DNA of 64,000 nucleotides, taken from the NCBI RefSeq assembly GCF_030864355.1, contig NC_083395.1:124001-188000 (forward strand), in the 5' to 3' direction. Made by a program: the position numbers and the translations under genes. The notes below the pieces were generated by a model that saw nothing but the letters and a program-made list of their open reading frames with translations, was not told where the DNA came from and did no database searches. Shown piece after piece: positions 54,232 to 64,000 of the stretch (the stretch's first letter is position 1; the number at the start of each line of letters is the position of its first letter). The stretch comes from Cutaneotrichosporon cavernicola. Taxonomy: Eukaryota > Basidiomycota > Tremellomycetes > Trichosporonales > Trichosporonaceae.

Positions 54232-55162
54232 TTTGCTATACAGATGATTGAGGATGGAGAGATGAGTAGACGCCGAGTTCCGACAAAGTACGAGTTGGAG
54301 TGTGCTGGAAATGAGACGCCGGAGCCGAAAAACGGGATCAAAACCAGGTGGACTGACGCAATCGACTAGGTGGAGAGAGTGGGGCAGAAGGCGTGGGCAG
54401 GGTCGCCGAATGTGTGGCAGGTCAACAGAAGGCAGAGGCAGAGGCAGAGGCAGAGGCAGAGGCAGAGGCAGAGGCAGAAGAGACTGACGATTTCCTACGT
54501 GTTTGCAAATCTGCACGTCGCAGTCTGCACGTCGCAACTGGCCGAGCTCGCAGAAAACGGTCCGAAGCAAGCAACAGCTCACAGTGCATGCTCACAGTAC
54601 ATGCTCACACAAGTCCACCCATACTGCTACCTCTCTGGCCTGCTACTCTAAGCTTCAAGCCCACACCTTCGGTGGGTAAAGCAGTGTCAGCTTAGCGACA
54701 CGAGTCAGCCTGATGTCGCACGGCAAACCTCACATACCCTCGTCATGGCAGTCCACTCTCAACATCTCCGAACGCGCCTGAACATGGACTCTGATGTGCC
54801 GGGTGGTGGGATGGGTGATCAGGTGACGAGGCTGTGAGCGTTGCGTATACGTCTTGGGTATATTCTTCCCGCCATTGAACTCGTGTTCGCTTGCAGCCTC
54901 CGTCTTGCCTGAGGTTTGCATCGGTTGGACACCCAACCTTGGACACCTTTGGCGTTGATAGGCGACCATCCCCGACCCCAACCAACATGTCCGACGGCCG
55001 AACGTCTTCCCCTTAGTCAGTCTGTGCACACCCAAGCCGGCGCCCTATCAGTCCCTCAGTCAGCATACATGTGCATCACCCTACACACCGTGGAGGCCGC
55101 TCGTCAACCCTACTCAGAGATCTGCCTCCTCCTTCCCCTCGACTCAGTCCCGACACCCTCGC
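54232..55162. other. Intergenic region upstream of MBF1
   Basis: 931 bp between PDX1 3' end and MBF1 start. It holds the MBF1 promoter and a hexanucleotide repeat. No gene is seen. Confidence 0.45.
54431..54478. repeat. GGCAGA hexanucleotide repeat, eight copies
   Basis: 48 bp of exact GGCAGA, 200-247 bp upstream of the MBF1 start codon. Confidence 0.95.
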
Positions 55163-56837
55163 CTAGTTGCCCCGCTCGGCGTACGAAGTCTGGTGGCCAG
55201 TCTGGACCTCGTCCTTGACCGAGATACCGACCATTGCCGCGCCAATGTTCTCCGAGATCTGAGCCAGCATGTCGGGGTTGTTGTAGTGGGTGACAGCCTG
55301 GACAATAGCGCGGGCACGCTTAGCCGGGTCGCCCGAGAGGAAGATGCCCGAACCAACAAAGACGCCGTCACAGCCGAGCTGCATCATAAGCGCAGCGTCG
55401 GCAGGTGTAGCGACACCACCGGCGGCAAACGAGACAACGGGGAGACGCTTGAGGCGAGCAGTCTCCTTCAGGAGGTGGTAGGGGGCCTGGATGTCCTTGG
55501 CGAAGGCGTAGAGCTCGTCGTCGGACATGCTGGCCGCCTTGCGGATGTCGGCCATGACCGTGCGCTGGTGCTTGACGGCCTCGACGACGTCGCCGGTTCC
55601 AGCCTCACCCTTGGTGCGGATCATGGCTGCGCCCTCCGAGATACGGCGGAGAGCCTCACCGAGGTTCTTGCAGCCACAGACAAAGGGGACCTTGAAGGCG
55701 TGCTTGCCGATGTGGTGCTTGTCGTCGGCCATGGTGAGGACTTCGGACTCCTGAGGCGTTAGTTTGAGGAAGCGGAATTTCCGCGACTCGCCGCTAACTC
55801 ACGTCGATGTAGTCGACGCCAACGGCCTGGAGGATCTGGGCCTCGACAGTGTGGCCAATACGGCACTTGGCCATGACGGGGATCGAGACGGCCTCGATGA
55901 TCTCCTTGATCATGGAGGGGTCGGACTGGGGTTAGCGGGGGAGGGGAGGAAGGGGAGGAAGGGAGAATCGGAGGGGGTAGGAAAAGGGAGAGCGGAGAGG
56001 GAGGGCATGAGAGTGATAGCGAGGACGGCGCGAAACTAGCAGAGTGCAGCGAGCCCAACCACCCAAATCAGTAGAGCTCGTCGGCCCACAACAGCTCAAA
56101 AAAGCAGCATTGCCAGCGGATTCGCTCCCCCACTCCTTCAACATGCGTAGCCTGCTGACTGGTGGCAGCTCGACAAAGCTCGACAAGACACCCATTCCCA
56201 AATATGGGCGATGGCGATGGCGACACGGGCTCGGACATTGAACACCGTCCAAGCGCGATCTACGCTCGGACCATAGATTCGTCCGAAACGTGCCCCAAGA
56301 GCGTTCCACACAGGTTGGACGCCCTTGATCCCTTTCTCCCCCGCATTTTCCCGCAGCTGCGATTCAGGTGGTAGGGCGACTCAGGTAGCTGAATACTGCA
56401 GTCGTTCCGCTCCCAAACCACTCACCATACGGGCAACACCACCGTCACGACGAATGTTGGCGGGGATACGCTCGAGAGCCATGACGGCAACGGCACCGGC
56501 CTCCTCGGCAATCTTGGCCTGCTCGACGTTCATGACGTCCATGATGACGCTGGGTACTGTTAGCGTATGTAACCGGTGACACCAGTATTCATCCAAGTGA
56601 ATGACAGCTTGTCGACGCCTCGCCTCGCCTCGCCATGCCATGCCACATCCCGACTCGGACGCCAACTCACCCGCCCTTGAGCATCTGCGCGAGACCAGCC
56701 TTGGTGGCGAAGCCACCGGTAGTGCCAGAACCGGTGGAGGAAGCGCCACGGCCGGGGATGGAAGGGGTAGCCGCGCCGCCGTTAGCGGGCTGGGTGGGGA
56801 GTGCGTTGGAGCTGTGGACAATGGTGGGCTCGGACAT
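55163..56837 (-). CDS. Pyridoxal 5'-phosphate synthase subunit PDX1/SNZ, 333 aa
   Basis: Builds vitamin B6 (PLP) from ribose 5-phosphate, glyceraldehyde 3-phosphate and ammonia supplied by PDX2/SNO. Exons 56671-56837, 56427-56549, 55803-55925 and 55163-55750 (introns about 121, 500 and 52 nt) give a closed frame. The N-terminus is Pro/Ser/Gly-rich, then the (beta/alpha)8 barrel: [53 protein letters not shown] (first catalytic Lys), and [18 protein letters not shown] (second catalytic Lys), then [17 protein letters not shown]. Very highly conserved. No PDX2 partner lies in the window. The end of exon 2 may be 56426. Confidence 0.95.
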
Positions 56838-58830
56838 TGTTTTTGATTAAGGATTGAGTATGGGAGGGGGGAAAAAGTCGGCGAGGTGATGGACTATGTA
56901 GTCCTGCGCCGAGTAAAGTCAAGGTGGGCTGGTGGGCTTATTGGTACCGTGTCGTGTTTCTAGCATGCCAGGTGATGATTGGCAGGGATAACTGGGTATG
57001 TAATGGGTACGTATTCAAGGTATTTGATCGATTAGGAGAGGTTATAGTGGACATTCACGAGGTCGCGGGGGCCCAGAGCGCTCCGTGATCCATGGTTTTC
57101 CAATGACCTCCACTTGTCCCAATTATCCTAAAAGTATCCTTAGGTATCCTTAGGTATCCTGGGTGCTGGCTGTGGGTTCTACCTGAGCGGATCTAGGTCA
57201 TTTCACCAGTCAACAAGCCAATTAAGCCACAAGCCAAACAATATTACCAAATTAAAATAATGGCCGGATCATCCGAGCCCACGTCGTTCACTCCACCACG
57301 TCACTACCATACTCTACTGACTCCTGAATCGACCAAGACTCTGTCAACTCTGCTCAACCACCAAACGAACAACGTGTATACGTGATGTGGCTGTTATCGA
57401 ATCCGGAACCCCCCCCCCACCCTCGACTGAGCTACTGAGGCATTCCGCCTCACCCGAAGCCTGTAGCCATGACGCCTCCTCCTCGCACCCCTTGGCAGGG
57501 AGTCGAGTCGAGTACGATCTGACTCTCGCTTCCAACTGAACTGCGCATCATGCGGACTCGGACAATCTCTACTCGGAAGTTGGAAAAGCATCAAAGTGCA
57601 GAACCGATATCCAACTGCATGAAAAAAAGTCAGATGCTGAAAAGACGAGACCCCGGTGCGGAAAGGATCAGCTGACCCACGGCTTACTGGGGCACCGTGT
57701 AAGCAAAGCGGCAGGGTCAGGGGCAGCTCGAGTGAGTCGATGTAGCAAGTCGATAGATTCAAAACGAGCTAGGAGGATTGAGGGCGCAGCAGGCCAAATG
57801 GCGTGATGATATCCTGAGCCTCCACTCTTCACTCTGCTCGAGTTGGAAAGGCCTTCAGCAGCCCAAAGGCAAATAAACCAGTCAATGCAGTCAATTAACA
57901 GCTCTACAGCACACAGCTTGACGCGTTGCGTAAAAGGAATGGGCCCAGCGCGTGTCGCGCGCTGAACTGACTCGTCCAAAGCTCACGCCTCATGCTGTGG
58001 AAGGATATCGTTCCATGTCCGCGATTTCGGCTTGGCGCGTACTATGCGGTCCAGAGCTCAGCCACTGTCGCAAAACTCCCAAGTCTCCGATCAATTCGGG
58101 TTCACTCTTCAGATCATGCAATTACCTTGACCTGGTGAATGGTTCATCGGTTCGCTTCCCTTCGTACAGATCTAGGATACAGCACGAATCAACAACGCCA
58201 GCTGCCATTCAGGTACGGTATCGATTCAACTTGACTTGCTGAATGTTGCCTGGCGCGTACGACACCCCAGACGCGTCTGGTGACCTGCCCACCTCGCAAG
58301 ACTTTGCCTGACGAGCCGTTTCAAAGATACACTTGCCTGACGAGTGTCTCAAAGATACACTGGTTCCGTCGGGTGTGAGGACGGCAGAGAAACAAGGTTA
58401 AAACTGTCCCTGTCCACGACGCGTACTCGCACTAAGCATACACAGACACATACAACATGCTCACATCATGTTGTCTGTTCAAGTCGATGAGAACATGCAA
58501 ACAGCATGAGGATGATCTAGGCCTTTCAAGTCAAGGTATTCAGTGATCGACACAGAATGTGTGGCAGTTTGATTAGACGTTTGCTGTGCACTTTGTTTCA
58601 TTTTGCTTGGCAAGATATGACATGACATGGCATAGCCTCATGACCACCCAAGGCACAAAAGCGGTGACAACGGAATCAAAACGCTCTGGCCTCTGCCTCA
58701 TTCACGCGTCACCCATATACGCGATGTCACCTGTCAACTTACCCATCGCTTACTCTTCACTACTCTCATCTCTCACATCTCCATCTTCATCCACTTGCTC
58801 AACTACAACCACACACCCTCAAACTCCACC
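56838..58830. promoter_or_regulatory. Divergent region, PDX1 / metacaspase
   Basis: 1.99 kb between outward genes. TTAGGTATCC is repeated at ~57138-57160, and AGATACACTTGCCTGACGAG/AGATACACTGG near 58326-58362 forms an imperfect duplication. The frame at 57952-58242 has no domain. No gene is supported. Confidence 0.4.
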
Positions 58831-60379
58831 ATGTACGGAGGCGGATACGACAATAACCAGTACGCATCAGGCTTTCAGCCGAACAACGGCTACCAGAACC
58901 CTCCCCCGCCACCACAGTTCTCAGACAATCGCGCCTTCGGAGGTTACCCAGGCGCAGGCGGTGGCTACCCGGGCGCAGCCCCCCAGCACCAGCAACAGTA
59001 TGGACAGCCACAGTACGGCGGTGGCGGTAGCGGCTTCCAACCGCAGGGAGGCTACAACCAGGGCGGATACCAGCAACAGGGAGGCTACCAGCACCAGGGA
59101 GGCTACCAGCCCCAGAGCTACGCACCACCACCCCCGCCCCAGCAGCAGCAGTACAACTCGTACCAGCCGCCGATGAGCCAGCCTCCCCCGCCCCAAAACT
59201 ACCACCAGAACGGGGACCGATACCAGCCGCAGAGTACGGGTCAGTACGGCTCATACATGCCGCCATCTGGCCCCCCTCCCCCGCCGCCGACCGGTGCGCA
59301 GCACTACGGACCCCAGTTCCAGGGCCAAGGCGGGAAGCAGCAGCCGTTCTTCCAGTACTCGAACTGTTCCGGTAAGCGCAAGGCGTTGCTCATCGGCATC
59401 AACTACTTTGGGCAGCAGGGCCAGCTGCGCGGATGCATCAACGACGTGCAGAATGTCCAACAGTTCCTCATGTCACGGTACGGCTACAGATCCGAGGATA
59501 TGGTCATCCTCACCGACGACGCCAAGAATCCCCGCCAGATTCCAACGCGGCAAAACATTATCCAGGCAATGCAGTGGCTTGTGCGCGACGCGAGGCCAAA
59601 TGACGCCCTCTTCTTCCACTAGTACGTCGCGGGTTTGGGGTTGTGCTGACTCATCAGCTCCGGACACGGTGGCCAGGTCAAGGACACGAGCGGCGATGAG
59701 GACGACGGGTACGACGAGTGCATCTACCCTGTCGACTTTAAGCGCGCGGGTCACATCGTCGACGACGACATGCACGCCCTTATGGTCCGCCCTCTACCGG
59801 CTGGTGCGCGCCTCACGGCGATCTTTGACTCGTGTCACTCGGCCACCGCGCTCGACCTTCCCTACGTCTACTCGACTGAGGGCAAGGTCAAGGAGCCAAA
59901 CCTCCTCGCCGAGGCCGGTCAGGGCCTGCTCGGTGCAGCGGGGTCGTACCTCAAGGGCGACCTGGGCGGGATGGTATCGGGCGTGTTTGGCGTCGGCAAG
60001 CAGCTCATGGGCGGTAACAAAGGTGCAGTGGAGCAGACACGCCAGACGCGCACATCCCCAGCCGACGTCATCATGTGGTCGGGCTGCAAGGACTCGCAGA
60101 CGTCGGCTGACACGAGCGAGGCGGGCAAGGCAACCGGTGCCATGTCTCATGTGAGTGTTCTAGAGGATGAGTGGGGACTTGGGCTAACCCACAGGCGTTC
60201 ATCGCGGCCATGACCAAGAACCCGCAGCAGTCGTATGTCGGCCTTTTACGCTCGATCCGCGACGAACTCCGCGGCCGCTACGACCAGAAACCCCAGCTCT
60301 CGTCTTCTCACCGTAAGTCCAGCGCCACCGGCTATTGTTGACAGCAGCTATTGACACCAACCTCCTGTTTATCTGCTAA
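58831..60379 (+). CDS. Type I metacaspase, 477 aa
   Basis: Ca2+-dependent Arg/Lys-specific cysteine protease linked to stress, aggregate clearance and cell death. Four exons (58831-59621, 59658-60150, 60195-60312, 60348-60379) with 36-, 44- and 35-nt introns close a 1434-nt frame. Residues 1-~175 form a Gln/Gly/Tyr/Pro prodomain. The p20 region starts [21 protein letters not shown]. The catalytic His267 is in YSGHGGQ (the codon for Tyr264 spans intron 1), and the catalytic Cys323 is in [14 protein letters not shown]. The tail [10 protein letters not shown] is built by the last 32-nt exon. Full length, apparently active. Confidence 0.95.
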
Positions 60380-61071
60380 GCGCTCCTTGTAACTAGTTGT
60401 GGCCGACGATGCAACCGAGACCTGCACGCAAGATTCTCGAGATCTCAATAACGGACCGTGCCCTCGCTTACGGAAGAAATGTTGGCAGTAGTGCGCAGGT
60501 GATGGGAGATGGGAATCGGATGAGCACAGCGGGCACTGCTTGTGGCCGGATCATTGCCATTTGCCAAACAATCCCAGCGCGATCGGCCGGCAAGCAGCAA
60601 CCCAGAGTAGCTTACTTATGCTTATGGCCGCACGCGGTCTGAGAGTATAACCCTCGCATCACAGAAGACGAAGATGGGATATCAGTGCTGACTGTGATTC
60701 GCCAATCGCGTGGGGTTCAACTACGCGCCTCATTGTCATCTATGCGCGCGATGGGCACGGTGTGGGTTGGGCAACGCAAGGTCCGCTGTCCCACATGGTA
60801 CATGGAACCGGGATGCGATTGTGCTCTGGGGTCTATCGTCCATTCGAAACCATTCCACCCACTGACCTTGTATCTTGTGCCTCCTTCCTTCTGCCATCTC
60901 GTTATCCTCTGCCTACTATCTCATCTCACGTCTCCGCACTGACCAAGCAACAGGAACCGATCACATAAAGCCAAGCCCAAGCCATGCCTGGTCAATCCAC
61001 AAATAACCCTCGCCACTTGGCACACCATATAACAGTCTCTACTCCATCCCCTCTGACAACAACACAGGACA
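60380..61071. promoter_or_regulatory. Metacaspase 3' end and permease promoter
   Basis: 692 bp between two plus-strand genes. The last ~130 bp are C/T-rich (CCTTCCTTCTGCCATCTCG, TCTCATCTCACGTCTCC) like a leader. No gene is seen. Confidence 0.45.
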
Positions 61072-63465
61072 ATGGACGAGAAAAAGTACGATGCCGACAC
61101 GGCCGTCACCCCCGCCGCCGAGGCCGGCAAGAACGTCCACTCCTCGCAGGTGTACGGCGACGATATCCAGAAAGGTCTTAAACGCGGTCTCAAGCCGCGC
61201 CATATTTCAGTGAGTAGGGGGTGTCCACGTGAAACGCACCCCTCCCTGCCAAATGCTCCGCCACGCGCTCCGCCACTCGCTCCGCCACGCGCTCCGCTCA
61301 CACAGCTCCTCACCCTCGGCGGCATTATCGGCACAGGCCTCTTCCTCGGTACGGGTAACGCGCTCGTCAAGGGTGGCCCGGTTGGTCTTTTCCTCGGATA
61401 TGCGATTTACGGCTGTGTTCTTATTTGGTGAGTTGCAGCTCATGAGGCAGAGACCAGCCTCGGCCTCGTAAGACCAGCTCCGCTGAACCGGTTGTTCTCT
61501 CGCGGCTCTCTTGGCACTCGCGGCTCTCTTGCCACTCGCTCCGCTCGCACAGCTCACACTCACACCAGCATCATGCAAGGTATCGGCGAGATGACAGCTT
61601 ACCTCCCTGTCCCAGGTGGACACATGACTTATGCCGGGCGATTCGTCGACCCTGCGCTCTCGTGGGCCATCAACTGGTCCTACGCTATCCAGTGGATGCT
61701 AGTGTGCCCTGCAGAGTGAGTTGCGAGCGAGGTCAGGCGGGCTTCCTCTCCCCTCCCTCCCCTCCCTCCCCTCCCTCCCCTCCCTCCCCTCCCTCCCCTC
61801 CCTCCTCACCCCTCCCTCCCCTCCCTCCTCTCCCCTCCCTCCCCTCTCTCTGGCGGCCCGGCTCCCTGGCTCCGCCCGCTTTCGCTCGCCGCTCATACCA
61901 GACTCGTCGCCGTCGCCGTCCTCATGAACTACTGGGTCCCCGACACAAAGATCAACAACGCGGTCTGGATCACCATCGCCCTCGTCATCATCGTCATCCT
62001 CAACTGCTTCCCGGCATCCGTGTACGGCGAGACCGAGTTTATCTTTTCGTCTATTAAGATTATCACGATTGTGGGGCTTATCAGTGAGTCTTGCCCTGCT
62101 ACCTCCTCCCTCCCTCCCCCCCCCCCCCCCCTCGCTCACGTTCACAGTCTGTGGCATCGCAATCAACTGCGGTGCCAACGACAAGCACGACTACATCGGC
62201 TTCCGGTACTGGAAGAACCCGGCCCCCTTCGGCGTCAAGTACCTTGGTCTTAGTGGATCGACCGGCCGTTTCCTCGGCTTCTGGGCTGTGCTCACCCAGG
62301 CTGCGTTCTCGTGAGTGCGGGGTAGGGGGTAGGCTCTCTGGTCCCCCGTGTCCAACCCTCGCCTCTTCCCACCTGCCCTCTGGCTCGTGCTAACCCCAGC
62401 TACTTTGGAGCCGAGGTCGTCGCGGTCGCCGCCGCCGAGTCCAAGAACCCCGGCCGCTCGATCCCTCGCTCCATTCGCCAGGTCTACATCCGTATCTTCA
62501 TCTTCTATGTCCTCGGCACCTTCATCATCGGCCTCAACTGTCCCTCCAACGACCCCCGTCTCGGCACGTCCAGCGACGCGTCCGCCTCCCCCTTCGTCAT
62601 CGCCATCTCGCGTGCCGGCATCAAGGTGCTTCCCCACATTATTAGTGAGTCCTCCACTGCTTCCAAGCCATACACCAACCTCTCTCACCCTCGCTTCACT
62701 CGCGGGTCGCACGCTCACACCCAGACGGCTGTCTCATCTCCTCGGCCTGGTCCGCCGCCAACGCCGACGTCTACATCGCCAGTCGCTCCCTCTTCTCCCT
62801 CGCCAACCAGGGCTACCTCCCCAAGTGGTTCATGTTCACTCTCCCCAACGGCACCCCCATCATCGCGTCCATGACCGCCGCCTCGTCGGGTCTTCTCGCC
62901 TACATGGCCGTCAACTCTAACGCGAACAAGGTTTTCAACTGGTAAGCAACTCGGTACCCCAACATCTGACTCCAGGTTCGTCTCGCTCATCTCGGTCACC
63001 GGCATCATGATCTACATCGGCATTGCATGGACATACATCCGTTTCCGTGCTGCTGTCGACGCACAGGGAGTCGACCGCTCCCAATTCGCCTTCCGCAGCT
63101 CCTTCGCCCGCGTCGGTGCATGGGTCTGCATCTTCGCCCTCCCTAGTAAGCCCCCTCCTTTACTCTACTGATATAGTCATTGCCTTGTTCTCTGCCTGGC
63201 AGGTGTTCATGGACACCAAGCACTTTGACAAGGCGAACTTTATCACAAACTACCTTCCCGCTGTCCTCGTGCCCGGCGCATACGTTGCCCGCAAATTGTA
63301 CGCCAAGACCAAGATCGTGCCCCTCTTGGAGATTGACTGTGCGTTGATGGGAGGACTAGCTGACACACAGTGGCGACTGGCGCGCGTACCAAGGCCGACG
63401 TCCTCGAGGAGCTGGACGAGGCGCCCAAGGGTATCGGCGGGTACATCCACCGTTTCCTGTTCTAG
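61072..63465 (+). CDS. Amino-acid permease (APC superfamily, YAT type), 546 aa
   Basis: Proton-coupled plasma-membrane amino-acid uptake. Ten exons: 61072-61209, 61306-61427, 61569-61715, 61902-62083, 62148-62310, 62400-62644, 62725-62941, 62976-63145, 63177-63338 and 63371-63465. All introns are GT-AG, 31-186 nt, and the 1641-nt frame is closed. The hydrophilic N-terminus ends LKPRHIS. The first helix LLTLGGIIGTGLFLGTG bears the GxIGxG substrate motif. GEMTAYLPVPGGHMTYAGRFVDP and FSYFGAEVVAVAAAESKNPGRSIP are the AAT signatures. The tail is VLEELDEAPKGIGGYIHRFLF. Twelve helices, as expected for Gap1/Can1-like carriers. Substrate range unknown. Confidence 0.93.
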
Positions 63466-64000
63466 TTGCCTGCTATAATTTACGCTGCTAATGAATGAAT
63501 GAATGGTTAATGTGTAGAGGATTGACCAGGATATGTGCCACACATTGGAGCTACGAGAGGTGGAGAGTGGGCCGAGGCTGCCACAGGACAAGTTGTGCTA
63601 GTCTACCCCCGCCAGTGCTCTACCGTAGGTTGGTTTAGCCATCCCAGGTCTTCTACTCTGCCCTCAGCTTTCCCAGATGCTGTATCTGGCTCCCGTTCTG
63701 CCGAAGAAATCGTCACAGTTCGCGTGTATAGTGTAGGTGGTTATCACTGTTCGTTGTGGAGTGTATTCGCATCTGAGCCAACCGCTGTTCGACTCAGCGT
63801 GCGCGCAACCATTGCTTTTTAGTGCTTCCCAAGACAGCCCCGACGCAATGTCGCGGTGGCAGGTGCTGATGGAAGTGCGCCGTGAAACACACAATCTCCC
63901 TCAACATAGGCAGTCTGTCCCAAAGCTAGTAGATGGGCGAGGTGATATACCAACTGCTCCGGAGCGACTGCCAGCCGTGAGGCCTAATGACCCACTGGTC
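63466..64000. other. Terminal intergenic stretch
   Basis: 535 bp downstream of the permease. AATGAATGAATGAATGG lies at ~63490. No convincing gene reaches the window edge. Confidence 0.4.

Overview
This is a nuclear chromosome segment from a basidiomycete yeast. Many introns are only 30-50 nt, with GT...AG ends and CTAAC/CTGAC branch sites a few bases before the acceptor. Codons are GC-rich, genes are mostly monocistronic, and many pairs are divergent. The 350-residue decarboxylase at 19433-20485 looks, from memory and without a search, almost identical to the salicylate decarboxylase described from Trichosporon moniliiforme. I therefore infer Tremellomycetes, order Trichosporonales (Cutaneotrichosporon/Trichosporon group). 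No viral sequence, transposon, rRNA or CRISPR was recognised.

Layout. 1-13 kb: a Pcl-type cyclin-like protein diverges from the giant COPII scaffold Sec16; a GST-like protein follows. 13.5-19.2 kb: tRNA-Met, an AAAP amino-acid transporter, an E-box-rich divergent region and a secreted neutral ceramidase. 19.4-30.4 kb: an apparent aromatic-acid (salicylate) catabolic cluster, comprising a decarboxylase, a FAD salicylate hydroxylase, a divergently transcribed MFS anion permease, a Zn2Cys6 regulator and a second salicylate-hydroxylase-like monooxygenase divergent from that regulator. 30.4-35.8 kb: sparse, with one low-complexity gene and a DAO-family FAD oxidase. 35.8-45.5 kb: a Pin4/Cip-type RRM protein, a von Willebrand A protein with a Q/P/G/Y repeat, tRNA-Gly, and an IQGAP/Gap1-type RasGAP. 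47-57 kb: TMA7 (60 residues in seven exons), an F-box-like protein, a degenerate FGGY xylulokinase-like protein, MBF1 and the vitamin B6 synthase PDX1/SNZ. 58.8-63.5 kb: a type I metacaspase and a ten-exon amino-acid permease.

Gene models were built by hand by joining reading frames across GT-AG introns, and every joined model but one closes in frame. The exception is one junction in the Zn2Cys6 regulator, which needs a non-AG acceptor or contains a frame break. The most notable observations are the catabolic cluster, the FGGY protein that has lost its recognisable catalytic motifs, the extreme exon fragmentation of TMA7, the start codon of MBF1 cut off by an intron, and two retained-frame (3n) mini-introns in Sec16 and the RRM protein.
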